Shown piece after piece: positions 36,372-48,578 of a stretch of DNA of 64,000 nucleotides (position 1 is the stretch's first letter; every line of letters starts with the position of its first letter). The translations under genes were made by a program, and so were the position numbers. The stretch spans positions 142,888 through 206,887 of the forward strand of contig NW_013657620.1 of NCBI RefSeq assembly GCF_000142905.1, written 5' to 3'. The notes below the pieces were generated by a model. The model saw only the letters and a program-made list of their open reading frames with translations, did no database searches and was not told the origin of the DNA. The DNA is from Thecamonas trahens ATCC 50062. Taxonomy: Eukaryota; Apusozoa; Apusomonadida; Apusomonadidae.

Positions 36372-38234
36372 ATGTCCTCGGGGCTACGGGTCTCATACTT
36401 CCACTCGGAATCCGTGGGTGGCTTCTACTATGGCCGGGGTCACCCCATGAAGCCTCCACGGCTGTCGCTGACCCATGCCCTTGTCAAGGCTTATGGCCTC
36501 GACCGCCAAATGGAGGTCTACTCGCTGCGGAGGGCCACGGTGGAGGAGGCCCTGCTCTTCCACACGCCCGAGTATGTCTCCTTCCTGGCAGAGCTGGATG
36601 GCATCGACCTTGGCTCGCCGCCTAGGACCCTTCCTCCTGCTACAGGCCTTGTCCTCGCTCCCCGCGATCCGTACTCGGCCCGTCTCGCTCGCTGCTTTCC
36701 TCCGCTCGGCCTGCCCATGGCCTCGACATCACGCTCGCCTCGCCCGTCATCGCTGTCGCACGGGCGACAGGCTGGCCACGGCCATCAAGGATGCTTGACT
36801 CCTCAAGTGAGTCAGCAGTCGGCTGAAGATCTTGCTGCCGCCAAGAAAGCGCTGGAAGAGTCGATGCGGAGACACAACCTCGGCCACGACGATGTGCCGG
36901 TCTTTGACGGCGTCCTCGACTTTTCGCTCCTCTCCTCGGGCGGCTCCATCGACGGCGCCGCAAGGCTCAATGCAGGCGTGTGTGATGTGGCCATCAACTG
37001 GTCCGGCGGCCTCCACCACGCCAAGAAGCAGGCCGCCTCGGGCTTTTGCTACATGAACGACATTGTGCTCGCCATTCTGGAGCTGCTCAAGTTCAACCCG
37101 CGCGTCCTCTACATCGACATCGACGTCCACCACGGCGATGGCGTGGAAGAGGCCTTTTACGAGACCGACCGTGTCATGACCGTCTCCTTCCACATGTACG
37201 GCGAAGGGTTCTTCCCGGGCACCGGCGCCCGCGAGGACATCGGCGAGGGTGAGGGCAAGCAGCACGCTATCAATGTTCCGCTCCGCGCAGGCATCGACGA
37301 CCGTTCGTATGCTTACATCTTCAAGCCGGTCATCGCCGCCATCATCGAGTCATACCAGCCCACCGCCATCGTCCTCCAGTGCGGTGCAGACTCGCTGGGA
37401 TGCGACCGCCTCGGCTGCTTCAACCTCACCATCGGCCAGCATGCAGACTGCCTCGCCTTTGTCAAGTCGTTTGGCATCCCGCTGCTCGTCCTCGGTGGCG
37501 GCGGGTACACCGTGCCCAACGTCGCCCGCCTTTGGACCGTCGAGACCGCCACCGTCCTCGACGTCGAGCTCACCAACGACGTCATCCCCTACACAGAACA
37601 CTTTGACTTGTTCGGGCCATCGTTCAAGCTTATTCCCGATACCCACGCCGGCATCGCTAACCTCAACACCCGCACCTACCTCGACAAGATGAAATCCGAC
37701 ATTCTGCAGCAGCTCAAGACCATTCCCTTTGTCCCGGCCGTCCAGATGTCCACCATTCCGCCGGCTGCCTACCGCGCTGGCGAGTGGAACGCCGCCCTCA
37801 CCGACGACGCCGACCCCGACGACCGCTCCGCTCACGCTGCAGGCGTCTCGGTCCTGCGCGCCCCGGGCGTTGAAGGCGAGCTCTTTGCTGCAGACTCGGA
37901 CAACGTCGGCGAGACCTCCGGCGCTCCGCCCAAGACCACAACCCCTCCCAAGCCCGCCGCCACTCCGGCAACCCCAAACCCGACGCCTGCCACTGCACCT
38001 GCCACACCCAAGCGGAAGCGTAGCTCGCCGGTTCCTGACCTGCCGCCGACCAAAAAGCACGCTCCGCTCGCATCCGCGCCCGCTCCCGCCAACACTCTGC
38101 CCGCCACCACCGACACCGGTGTCACCGACGGCACCGCCGCGGACGCGTCAGCCATGGACATCGCGCCGCCAACCCAGGCCGACTCGGACGTCCTCGTCGC
38201 CGCACCAGGCACCGCTGCTTTATCCAGACACTGA
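36372..38234 (+). CDS. HDAC: Class I (RPD3-type) histone deacetylase
   Basis: The protein is 620 aa. It removes acetyl groups from histone lysines using a Zn ion. Family features are YFHSESVGGFYYGRGHPMKP, LHHAKKQAASGFCYMNDIVL (catalytic His pair), VLYIDIDVHHGDGVEEAFY (Zn ligands Asp and His), FFPGTGAREDIGEGEGK, GADSLGCDRLGCFNLTI (Zn Asp) and LLVLGGGGYTVPNVARLWT. Residues ~75-155 (36600-36820) do not match any HDAC and replace a short loop, so this is an insert or an unspliced intron. The C-terminal ~150 residues are Pro/Thr-rich with a nuclear-localisation-like PKRKRSS. The start follows an A/C-only leader. The 3' end overlaps the convergent gene by 15 nt. Confidence 0.92.
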   Translation: MSSGLRVSYFHSESVGGFYYGRGHPMKPPRLSLTHALVKAYGLDRQMEVYSLRRATVEEALLFHTPEYVSFLAELDGIDLGSPPRTLPPATGLVLAPRDPYSARLARCFPPLGLPMASTSRSPRPSSLSHGRQAGHGHQGCLTPQVSQQSAEDLAAAKKALEESMRRHNLGHDDVPVFDGVLDFSLLSSGGSIDGAARLNAGVCDVAINWSGGLHHAKKQAASGFCYMNDIVLAILELLKFNPRVLYIDIDVHHGDGVEEAFYETDRVMTVSFHMYGEGFFPGTGAREDIGEGEGKQHAINVPLRAGIDDRSYAYIFKPVIAAIIESYQPTAIVLQCGADSLGCDRLGCFNLTIGQHADCLAFVKSFGIPLLVLGGGGYTVPNVARLWTVETATVLDVELTNDVIPYTEHFDLFGPSFKLIPDTHAGIANLNTRTYLDKMKSDILQQLKTIPFVPAVQMSTIPPAAYRAGEWNAALTDDADPDDRSAHAAGVSVLRAPGVEGELFAADSDNVGETSGAPPKTTTPPKPAATPATPNPTPATAPATPKRKRSSPVPDLPPTKKHAPLASAPAPANTLPATTDTGVTDGTAADASAMDIAPPTQADSDVLVAAPGTAALSRH

Positions 38235-39902
38235 CAGCACCGACGCCGAGTCGCTCTCTTCCTCGCTGCGTTCCTCTGACAACAAAACCACCGACGACAA
38301 GCTCCGCGCCGAGCCACTGCCTCCGGCCTCGGCCATCTCCACGCCCACTGCTGCCGCCTGCTTGCGCCGACCGCGGAACTCGCGGAGTGTGGTCCGCAGC
38401 ACGAGCAGGAGCGCGAGACAGATGGCCGCGATGGCCATGACCACAAAGAGGGCGTGGGAGACAGGATTGGGAAAGTCATCGGCCCAGAAAAAGGCCCCGA
38501 GGAGGAGAAGAAAAATGACAATTGAGTCGAGCTGAAGCTCGAGCCTGTTGTGAGCAGGTAGGCGAAACGGCGCGAGCCGGAGCTGGATGGCGGCAAACGA
38601 GGCAAAGAGTACCACAAGCAGGAAAATGAGCCACACCATGAGCCGAGAGAAGAACAGCGACGCCGCAACAAGTACCAGCCGCTTGCCGAGGAGCCACACT
38701 TCGTACATGTAGAACTGCGGCTTGAAGGCGCGGTAGAGGATGCCGAGCTTGATCTGGATCTGTGGTTCGTGCAGTACCCGCCGCGACCGCCACAGCGCAA
38801 TGCCCACGTACGCTGGAAGCCCGATGACGTACATGACCACTGCGTAGAGTCCAAACGGGAGCATTGTGTACCACTGCGCGTCGTAGCAGTTTTCGCCGAC
38901 GTCAGCGTCAAGCACGTACTCACCCGACGGGAGCCGCGTGCAGTCAAACAGCAGCAGCGAGCCGTGTGCCGCCGTGATGTACATCATCGGCCCAAGGACA
39001 CAGAGTGCACGCTGGACAACCGCGCCCAACCGAACATGGCCCATACCACACAACCAACGCGCACATCCGGCAGCAAAAGCAATCAGTACCACAAGCGCCG
39101 TCGGGAGCAGAACAGAGAGCACGTACGTCTCGACAAATCCGCCGAGCACGCACTCTGCACCCACCAGCGAGATGGTGAGGTTGAAAATCGAAAAGGTGTT
39201 GAGGAGCGCAAAGACCGCGCTGGGCCATTTGAGTAGCGTCGCCGAGCCGATGACCGCAAGCGTCTGCACAAACAGCACGCCAGCCTTGACTCCGTGCGGC
39301 AGCGAGGCCAGGGCCCGCATATCCTCCCCACGTCGGTACGTTAAGCGGATTACGCCTGCCAGTCCGGCCACCAGCACCACCGCCAGCGCCACCAGAAACG
39401 TCGCAAACGCCGCCCGCGCGTAGCCTGGACACATGGCACAATCGCCGTCAGCATCGGTGTAGTACCCGCTGCCACATACCCGGCACATAAAACCGCTCGT
39501 GCCCTCGGCGCACTGCGAGTCCGCCATGCACGCGCTAGGTCGCGGGCACGCCTCCAGCTGCAGTACCGCGCCAGTCACGTTGGAGACATCAAAGTAGCCA
39601 GCCGCTGCAGACGGCCGCCGCAGCGAGTCGCCGACGCACACGCCGCCGCGTGGGCACGCCACACACGCCACATCCGGTACGAGCCGAGGCGCATAGTACC
39701 CGGGCTTGCACACGCATGGCGGGGCAAACAAGGTACTGCCCTTGGACACGCGTCGGGTGTGGTCCGGGCATGCTGGATACGCCACGCACGCTTCGGCAGA
39801 GAGCGTGTACGAGAACGATCCCTCGGAACACGGTGCGCAGATGAGCGGGCTGGCCGCAAACATACCGTAACCGGCCGGACATGCATCCACCCGTACCGAC
39901 AT
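38220..39902 (-). CDS. Cys-rich, multi-pass membrane protein
   Basis: From the ATG at 39902 the protein is 560 aa. The first ~150 residues are Cys-rich EGF/ephrin-receptor-like repeats (CPAGYGMFAASPLICAPCSEG; CVCKPGYYAPRLVPDVACVAC; CRVCGSGYYTDADGDCAMC). Then come about seven or eight hydrophobic helices (AAFATFLVALAVVLVAGLAG; VKAGVLFVQTLAVIGSATLL) and a charged, Ser-rich cytosolic tail. Proteins with this GCC2/GCC3-like ectodomain and TM bundle are common in protists and of unknown role. The ATG lacks a signal peptide, so an upstream exon is likely or the gene is 5'-truncated. The in-frame extension beyond 39902 is only the antisense-like shadow of talin coding DNA. It lies 61 nt downstream of talin on the same strand. 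Confidence 0.7.
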   Translation of the reverse strand: MSVRVDACPAGYGMFAASPLICAPCSEGSFSYTLSAEACVAYPACPDHTRRVSKGSTLFAPPCVCKPGYYAPRLVPDVACVACPRGGVCVGDSLRRPSAAAGYFDVSNVTGAVLQLEACPRPSACMADSQCAEGTSGFMCRVCGSGYYTDADGDCAMCPGYARAAFATFLVALAVVLVAGLAGVIRLTYRRGEDMRALASLPHGVKAGVLFVQTLAVIGSATLLKWPSAVFALLNTFSIFNLTISLVGAECVLGGFVETYVLSVLLPTALVVLIAFAAGCARWLCGMGHVRLGAVVQRALCVLGPMMYITAAHGSLLLFDCTRLPSGEYVLDADVGENCYDAQWYTMLPFGLYAVVMYVIGLPAYVGIALWRSRRVLHEPQIQIKLGILYRAFKPQFYMYEVWLLGKRLVLVAASLFFSRLMVWLIFLLVVLFASFAAIQLRLAPFRLPAHNRLELQLDSIVIFLLLLGAFFWADDFPNPVSHALFVVMAIAAICLALLLVLRTTLREFRGRRKQAAAVGVEMAEAGGSGSARSLSSVVLLSEERSEEESDSASVLSVSG

Positions 39903-39963
39903 CCGAGTCGGATGTCTGTCTCGCGGGCAGGAATGGAATGAACGGTTACGAGGTGGTTTAGGA

Positions 39964-42900
39964 CTACAAAGCCTTGTTGAGGTTTTGCTGGAGGCGGGCG
40001 AGCTCCTCCTCCATGCGGCGGACCTTTTCCTGGCGCTCAAACTTCTCGCGGATGGAGAGCGAGCGGTTGCCGTTGTCGGCAACGTCGTCCTCGATAGAGG
40101 CCTCGACGGTGGAGACGAGGTCGCGGGTGGCGCGCTTGACAGCCTTGGCAGCCTTGTCGAGACGGACCTGCGGTTCCGAGACGAGCGAGGCGGCCTTGGC
40201 ACGGGCGGCCATGACGAGGTGGGCTGTGGCAGAGGACACAACCTGCGACGCGGCGACGATGTAGGCGTCGTCGCCATCACCCTTGACAAAGGCGTCGGCG
40301 TAGATGACGAGCTGCTCGGTAGCAGCGACAACTTCGCGTGCGGCGGAGACAAGACCCTCAGCCCACTTGGGGTCGGCATGGAAGACTTCCCCGTCGTGAG
40401 TGGCGCCCGATGCCACGATTTCAGCCTGAGCAAGCTGTGCGGCACGGACAAGCTCTGCGGTGGCGTCGGCCATGCCGAGGCATGAGCCGAGGAGCGATGA
40501 CGAGTAGCGGGCCGAGGCCGAGGCGAGCGCAGCCTGCTCGGCCTGGAGCTCGCGGAGGCGGGCGGCGGCGGCGTCAATCGAGTCGGCGGCCGAGTTGAGT
40601 GCGCGCTCGGCAACGTCTGCGGGCGCATCCGAGAGGTCAGCGGGTGCCTGACCGAGGAACGAGGCGACGCCGACAAGGTCTGCGACAGCAGTACCGACGG
40701 CGCGCGAGGCCGGCGCGAGATCACTCGGCTCGGCGCTCACATCCTGCATGCGCTCGAGAAGAGTAGCCAGGGCATCGGCAAGGGCGCGGGCGGCAGAGAG
40801 GAGGCCCGAGACGTCAGCGTCTGGCAGACCCGGGGCGGCGGCGGCGGCAGCGACAAGGGCGAGGAGCGGCACTGCAGAGGCAGCAAGATCGTTTGCACGG
40901 GCAGCAATGACGTCCTGGCCCTTTGTCGACGCAAAGTAGAGCTTTGCAGCGGCGGTGTTTGTGGCCTTGGCAGCCGGAATGAGCTCCTCACCCGAGACAG
41001 AGCCATGAGCGCCGGCGGGTGACGCAGCGCCGGCGGCGAGCTCGTCGCGAGCCTTTGCAATCTTGGCGGCCGCTGAGAGGAGCGCCTTTGTGCCAGCCAT
41101 GGCGTCCGCGGCGGTCTCCTTTGCGGCGTTGATCATGGCGGCGATGGCCATGGCCACGGCCTTCGCGGCCGCCTTGACAGCCTTCTTGGCGTGCTTCTTG
41201 GCGCCGCCAGAGGCCTCGCCGTTGGCCTGGCAGGCGTCGATGAAAGTGACAAAGGCAGTCGCGAGGGCCTTGGCGGCGTTGAGAAGTGGGATTTGGAGGG
41301 CGGCGGCGTCGAGGCCCGAAGCGGCCGCGACGACGATGAGCACGAGGTGCTTGACGGCCTCAGCCGAGTGAAGAGCGATGGTGCCGAGAGCAGCGAGCGG
41401 GCCGTCGGCAGCCTTGAGCATCTCCGACACGGCGTGGGCGACGGTCTTGCACTGAGCGTCGATGGCGTTCTCGTGCGACTTGTACGACTGGGTGGCGCGG
41501 ACGTAGAGCTGCTCGTTCGAGGCGAGGTAGAGCGAGGTGGAGAGCTCGACAAGGGCCTCCTCGATGACGCGCTTGGCCTCCTCCGACTCCTTTTGCAGGG
41601 CGCCGACAGCCTTGGAGGCGAGGAGCAGGCCAGTGATGTCCTTAGTGACGGCTTCCGAGGCGCCCGATACACCAGCCTTGGCTGCAGCGTCTTTTGGGGA
41701 GAGTTCGACGGCCTTGGCAGCCTCGACGAGGCCGATGCAAGCGTCGGCGAGTGAGCGCATGGCGGCGTCGAGGGCTGCGGCAGCGTCGGTGCCGGCCACC
41801 AGCGCCGACTCGCCGATGACAACGGCAACAAGGTCTGGGAAGATCTTTGCAGCGTCTTTGGAGGCGGCGCCGAGCTCGCTGGGCGTGTCCTTGGAGGCGT
41901 GGACGATCTTGGCCATGGCGCCGACGAGGCGCTTGGCGGCAGCGCGCAGGGCGCGCTCGAGCTCCTTGTGCGCCTTGGTGGCCGGCGGGGCAAGCTTGCG
42001 GTCAAGGGCACGGGTCGCGTTCTCGATGTTGACGATGGCAACGTCGCAGTCGTGGCCCGACGCCGCGAGCGAGCCCAGAAAGTCGACAAGGGCCTGGAGC
42101 GTCTCAAGGGTCAGCGCGTTTCCGGTCTGGGTGGCCTTGAGCGCGCCACGAGCATCCGGGTCGCCTCCTGCGTCGCGGGCGGCGCTACAAACCGAGTTTG
42201 CCTGCTCCACGACGTCCTTGGCGAGGCGGAGGGTCTGGGCGGCCGACGCAACGTCGGCCGAAGTGGTGGCGACGGTGAGTGCGGCGGCTCCAAACTTGCC
42301 CACGACACCGGCGAGGCTGTCTCCGGCGGTAGCGAGCGCCTTGGGCGAGGTGCCTGCGGCGAGAACAAGAGCGTTGAGAGCGTCTGAAAGCTCGCGAGCA
42401 GCCACAAGAAGGTCGTTGACATGCAGTCCGTGATCGGGGCTCGGAGCGAGCGCGAGGGCACCGACCGAGATGTTGAGGCCGGCGTCGGCGAGTTTGGCGA
42501 CGACGGTCGAGCCTGTGGCAATGGCGCGCTCGCAAGCGGCCTCGCCCGGACCTGCGTAGCGGGTGGCATCAATGAGCGCGTCAAGAGCGTCAGCGACGGG
42601 CGCGGCGGCAGATGAGAGCATGGCCGACGAGGAGGCGTCGTCGGGCGCGGCCGTCGACATCTTGGCGGCGCCAACCAGGTGGCCGAGGGCGTCGGCAAGC
42701 TCGGCGGCGAGCGAGAGAAGATTGAGCTGGGCAGCAACGCCTGGCGGGAGCTGGCCGAGGCTAGCGGCCGGGCCTAAGGCGGCGAGGGCAACACTGGAGA
42801 GGCTGCCCGAGTCCGGGTTTGTCAACGCAGCGTCTCCAGTCGCAGCCGAGGCGTCGATCATCTCGCGCTGGCGCAGCGCGAGAGCGAGAGCGGCCGAGGA

Positions 42901-45900
42901 GGATGCGGCCGAGGCGCGGCCAGTTGAGGCAAAGCGGATCTTGGCAAACTCGTTGAGCTTTGTGCACTTGACGGCAACATTTTTGGCCCGCGAGAGGAAC
43001 TTGGAGTGCAAGTCCGAGTCGTCTCGCTTGGGCACGTAGGCGCCTGCAGCGAGAATGAGCTTGCGGGCGGCCTTTTGGAGGGCGGTGGCGTAGACTGCCA
43101 TCTCGTTGACGACAGCGTCGTCGTCAACGAGTTCGGCCTTGTCGTTGAGTGCAGAGGCGAGGGCCATGACGGCGCGGCCGACGGCGGCGACGGTCTTGAG
43201 CAGGGCCTTGTCGGGCTTGTGGGCCGAGTCAGCCTGGATCATGGTGCGAATGGCGTCGAGGCAGTCCTTGACGGCTGGCTTGAAGGCGGCTGGTGAGAGG
43301 CCCGATGGCCCGGTACCCGGGAGCGAGGCGGCGGCGGTGAGGACCGCGTCAACAACGGTGACGGTTACGTCAGCGAGCTCAACCGATGCAGCACCTGTCT
43401 TCTTGGCCTTGCCTGCCTTGGCGTAGAGGGCGAGCTGGTCGGTGGCCTGCGAGAGCTCCTTGGCGGCACCGAGGAGCTCAGCCTGTGCCGACTTGAAGGC
43501 AGCCTCGTCGCCGTCGGGCAGCTCGTCGAGAACGAGGCGTTTTGCAGCAGCTTCGATGCGCTGTGCGGCGAGCTCGCAGTTGGCGGCGACTGAATCGCCT
43601 TCGACCATCTCGCCCGAGGCGAGGGCGCGAAGGAGGACCTCGAGGGCCGAGGCCGCTGAGTCTGCAGCGGCGCGGAGGGCGGTGGCGGTGTCGGGAGAGT
43701 CAAAGTCACAGGCGTAGGCCTTTGTGGCGGCGAGGGCGGCAACGATCGACTCGGCAGCAGCGCGGGCCGAGGCGACAATGGAGGCGCGGGCGGTGGAGAC
43801 CGAGGTGAGGGCGGCGCAGTTCATGGAGAGGGCGAGGACAGACTTGACAAGGTCGAGAACAGTGGAGACAGCGTGGGAGAGGGCGTCCGGCGACTCGTTG
43901 GCGGCCGGGTGGAGCTGCAGGAGGCCGGAAGCGAGGGCGCGGACAGCGCCTGAGAGCTCCACCTTGGCATCATCAAAGACGTCGTCGGCATCGACGGGCG
44001 GGAGAGCACGCGGATCAAGGCAGGCGGCGGCGGCCTCGATCTGAGAAATGGCGACGTCGATGGTGCCGATGCCCGGGAGAGCCTGGCGGAGGGCGACAAG
44101 GGTAGCGGAGAGAGCAGTAGCGGTGGCGTCGAGCTTGTGGGCGAGCTGAGGGTCCGAGTTGTGGAGCATGCCAGCCTTTGCAACGAGGGCAAAGGCGAGG
44201 GTGGCATCTGCGGCATCCTTGCCTGCAACTAGGCAGGCGCTCGTGGTTGCGGACGACGACGAGTTGACGGCGACAGCCTCTGCGGCATCGACGAGGTATT
44301 GGATCTCGTCGGCCATGGCCTTGATGGACGATGAGAGCTCCGCTGCGCGGGCGTCGAGGACGGCGGCAGAGGTGAGCACGATGAAGCCGGCCATGGAGGT
44401 GAGGTTGGAAAGGAGCTCGTCCTGGGCGGACTGCTGGGTGGCGTTGGACTCTGGGGCAAGGGTACCTGCGGCGTGATCGGCTAGGGCGCCTGTGACGTCG
44501 TCGATCGACTCGCGCATGTTGGCGAGGGCGTCGTCAACCTCGAGCTGCCAGCAGGCGGTGGAAGCATCCTTGAGCGAGGCCTTGAGGGTGGCAAGGGCGT
44601 CTGCGAGGGCCTGTGCGGCGGAGAGGAGGTAAATGGAGTCGTCGGAGAGGGCAGCAGCGGCCTTGCCAACTTGAGCAAGGATGGTGAACTTGCGAATGGC
44701 GGTGCCTGCGGACGAGATGAGCTCGGCTTGGTAGGCCGAGTCGTTTGGCGCAGCGAGGAAGACGTAGAGCGCGTGGGTGAGTGCGTCTGCTGGCGCGGTG
44801 ACTGCGGTCATGGCGCGGTCGAGGTCGGCCTTGCGCGACTGGTTTCGGATGTCGTTGAGTTCGAGGGCGGCTTCGGTGACGGTGAGTTCGACGGCGGCAA
44901 GGGTGGACTTGGAGGCGGCGACGAGGGTGTTCATGGCGGCGATGCGAGTGCGGACCATCATAAACTGGGAGGCGTAGTCGCCGACGTTGGCTGCGGCGGT
45001 GATCGTCTTTGCGCGCTTCTTCTCCGAGTCAAGCGACTTGGAGAGCGAGGTGGAAGCCGAAATGAGGTTCATCATGGCCTCGGAGAGGTCCTTGGCGGCG
45101 GCAAGGAGCGACTTCTGGAGCTCCGAATCAATGACCGACTGGGCCTCGAGGTCTGCGAGGAGGCCGAGGCGGGCGGCGTCGTTGGCGACGCCCTTCATGG
45201 CGACGAGCAGACGCTTCTTCTTGAGTCTGTCCGACGAGACGAGGGCGATGAGTTCAGCAACGTCCGCCTTGACAAGGCCTGCGGCGTCCTCGACTTCGGC
45301 AGAGCGGTCTGCAGGGTGAACGACCGAGTCCTTAGCGTCAATGAGGGTGGCAAGGGCGTCGCGGACGGCGGCGGCGGCGGCAAGGAGGTCGTCGGCGCCG
45401 GGCGGAAGCGTGACGAGAAGGTCGTCGAGCGCTGCGAGCCGAAGACGGAGCGCCTCGACTTTGGAGTCCATGGCTGCGAGCTGGTCGTCGTCGGCGTAGG
45501 CGACTGCGGCGAGCGAGAGGGTGGAGCGGAGCTTGTCGCCTTCGAGCGAGAGGCTGCTGAGCTCCGCAGCGACGGCGGCCTCGGGCGAATCAGGATCAGT
45601 AGACGAGAGGCGCGGGAGGAGGCCGGTCATGTCCTTGAGGGCGGCGGCGACAGCATCGGCAGCGGCGAGGAGGTCGAGCATGTTAGCGGGAAGCTCGGGA
45701 ATGTCGTTGACGGTGCCGATGACCTGGGTGGAGCCGAGGAGGTTCTTGAGGGCAAAGCCGACGTCGCGGGAGGCCTCCAGCAGGTCGCTGAGGGCGATGG
45801 TGTCAACCTCGCCGGCGGCAGTACCGAGGGCAGCGACGGTGGCGGCCTTGACCATGACGGATGAGTTTGCGGCGAGCTTGGCCATGTCGTCGAGGCAGTC

Positions 45901-47779
45901 GTCGCCGTCCTTATCCGAGATGCCAGCGGCGGTACCGACATGACCAACGAGCGAGTTGAGGGCGTCGTCGAGCGAGCGCGCAGCGCGGAGGAGGTCTGCC
46001 GCGTCAAAGCCCGCGGCGTCCGGTCCCGGGGTGAGGGCAGCGAGGAGGAGGGCCTGCGAGGCCTTGGAGGCCTCAACGAGCTGGCTGGAGATGGCATCCT
46101 TGGTCTTTGTGGTGACCACGAGCCGGTGCTCGGGGGTGGGTGCGTCGAGCGGCGGGCCCTCGACAATGGTCTTGTTGTCCAGCGGAAGCGCCTCGATGAG
46201 GACTTTGACGTCGGCAATGTCGTGCGGGACGTCGTCGTCGTCCGATGCGGGCGGGCGGACGGCAAAGGAGCGGCCGGACGGCCCGGCACCGCCGGCGTCG
46301 CCTGTAGCGATGGCGTCATCGTCGGCGCCGGTGAGGGCGGCTGGGTCAGCGAGCGGGTCGTCGACTCGGCGGCGGTGAAGCGAGATGTAGGAGCGGAGGT
46401 ACTCGGCGATGGGCTCTGCGTCCGAGGTGAGGAAAGTGAGAAGCGAGTCCTCGTACTCTGCGCAGTCAATGGTGAGCTTGTTGCCAGTTCCCTGCCACTG
46501 GAGGACTTCCTGGTAGTGGTGCTCAATGACGATTTCGCGGTCCTTCTTGGGGTCGAGGACAAGGAAGTAGTCGCGGCCGAGGGCGAGGACGACGGGCATG
46601 GCCTCAAACTTGTTCGATTTGCGGAGCGCGCGCCGGCGGCGGCGCTTCATCGAGGCGTCAAAGTAGACGTAGCCGTAGAGCGGCTTGGTCCTTGCGATTT
46701 GGCAAAACTTAGACTTGTTCTGGGCCATAAAGCTGACGTAGGCAGCCTGGTACGCCTGGTGGTCCGGAGCGCCGGCGGCCGAGGTGTACTTTTTGAGTGT
46801 CGGCCCGCCGAGGGCCTTGTATCGGCGGACGATGGCAGCGGCGAGCTTCTTGGACTTGTGCCACTTGGAGATGTTGGGCACGTATGGGGAAAGGTCGGTG
46901 AGCTTGGGTTCGCCCTTGGAGTCGTCATAGGGGCCGACCGTGTCAAGGTAGATGATGGAGCCAAAGAGCGCGACCTCCTCCTCGGACTCCAGCTCGAGTG
47001 AGCAGTTGAGGATGGCGTCGCGAGTTTGGCAGTAGAGCATGTTGAGGGCGACCTCGTCCTTCTCGTCGATAAACTTGTCGTAGAAGAAGAGCTTCTTCAT
47101 GAACAGCAGGACGTCGCCCGGCATGATGCCCGCGTTTTCGAGCGTCCGGTCGAGTGGGAGCCATTTGGAGTAGTCATCCTTGTCCTCGGGTCGCTTCATG
47201 CCGTACTCTTCCGGATTGGTGAGCCCGATCTGCTCCGAGACCTTGAAAATGATCTGCGAGATGACCAGCGAGTCGTCGATCTGCACCACCGTCGCCTTGT
47301 CGCCGAGAATCTGGACCTTAACTCTCCGCATCTTGAGCTTAAAGTACAGCTCCGAGTCTGCCGAGACGCGTCCAAAGAGCTTTTGATCTTCCACAAGCCA
47401 TCGCGGTTCCTATGTGGGGTAGGGGGGGTGGGGGTGAGGCGATACAAAAATTGTAGAGAGTGTGTGTAGGGGGGGGGACAAGAAGGGGGGGAGGGGGGGG
47501 AAGAAAAGGGGACGGATGATGGACATGCGGATGGAGCGGGATGGGGCGGATGGGCCGGGAAAGATGACTACGTACGACCACACCAGGACCAATGGGCTGG
47601 TATAGACCACGTCCGTCGGGAGAGTGGCGTGTCTGTCGGGCGATCTCGGCAATGGCTTCCGAGACGGTGAGCGAGAGTGAGAGGCGGAGCGTCTTGCTTT
47701 GGACGACCTCGTCGCGGTTGGCTTGCGTGTCGCCATAAACCTGGACTGTCACCGCCACGCTCTGGCTGGGCTCTGACAT
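39964..47779 (-). CDS. TLN: Talin
   Basis: Model is complement(join(39964..47409, 47576..47779)), 2549 aa, close to animal talin (~2540). Exon 1 (68 aa, MSEPSQSVAVTVQVYGDTQA) carries the start of the F0 ubiquitin-like domain; a 166-nt intron with donor GTACGTAG and acceptor CATAG joins it in phase 0 to EPRWLVEDQKLFGR. FERM F1-F3 run to about residue 416 (GLTNPEEYGM; WLPLDRTLENAGIMPGDVLL; PLYGYVYFDAS; YFLVLDPKKDREIVIEHHYQ, the F3 PTB). A rod of Ala-rich helical repeats follows. The last ~200 residues are the I/LWEQ actin-binding module (WAEGLVSAAREVVAATEQLV; VVSSATAHLVMAARAKA; KAVKRATRDLV). Talin links integrin tails to actin and supports integrin-type adhesion in this organism. Confidence 0.95.
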
Positions 47780-47865
47780 GGGTGTGGGGATGGTGGTGTT
47801 GGAGGGGAGCTGGTGGTGGGGTGGGGGGGGGGGGGGGGGGCAGACGACGACGAACGGAAGGGAGG

Positions 47866-48523
47866 NNNNNNNNNNNNNNNNNNNNNNNNNNNNNNNNNNN
47901 NNNNNNNNNNNNNNNNNNNNNNNNNNNNNNNNNNNNNNNNNNNNNNNNNNNNNNNNNNNNNNNNNNNNNNNNNNNNNNNNNNNNNNNNNNNNNNNNNNNN
48001 NNNNNNNNNNNNNNNNNNNNNNNNNNNNNNNNNNNNNNNNNNNNNNNNNNNNNNNNNNNNNNNNNNNNNNNNNNNNNNNNNNNNNNNNNNNNNNNNNNNN
48101 NNNNNNNNNNNNNNNNNNNNNNNNNNNNNNNNNNNNNNNNNNNNNNNNNNNNNNNNNNNNNNNNNNNNNNNNNNNNNNNNNNNNNNNNNNNNNNNNNNNN
48201 NNNNNNNNNNNNNNNNNNNNNNNNNNNNNNNNNNNNNNNNNNNNNNNNNNNNNNNNNNNNNNNNNNNNNNNNNNNNNNNNNNNNNNNNNNNNNNNNNNNN
48301 NNNNNNNNNNNNNNNNNNNNNNNNNNNNNNNNNNNNNNNNNNNNNNNNNNNNNNNNNNNNNNNNNNNNNNNNNNNNNNNNNNNNNNNNNNNNNNNNNNNN
48401 NNNNNNNNNNNNNNNNNNNNNNNNNNNNNNNNNNNNNNNNNNNNNNNNNNNNNNNNNNNNNNNNNNNNNNNNNNNNNNNNNNNNNNNNNNNNNNNNNNNN
48501 NNNNNNNNNNNNNNNNNNNNNNN
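47866..48523. other. Assembly gap (658 N)
   Basis: Undetermined bases between talin and the next gene. The left flank is a G-run (47822-47840). The gap swallows the continuation of the gene whose first exon ends at 48579. Confidence 0.95.
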
Positions 48524-48578
48524 GAGAGGGAGGAGAGGGGGTGATGGAGGCGGGGGGGAGGGGGGGGAGAGTTCGTAC

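Noticed and set aside
39903-40724. N-terminal 270-residue extension of the Cys-rich membrane protein
   Set aside because: It reads through talin coding DNA in another frame of the same strand, has Pro/Ser/Arg shadow composition and no homologous features.
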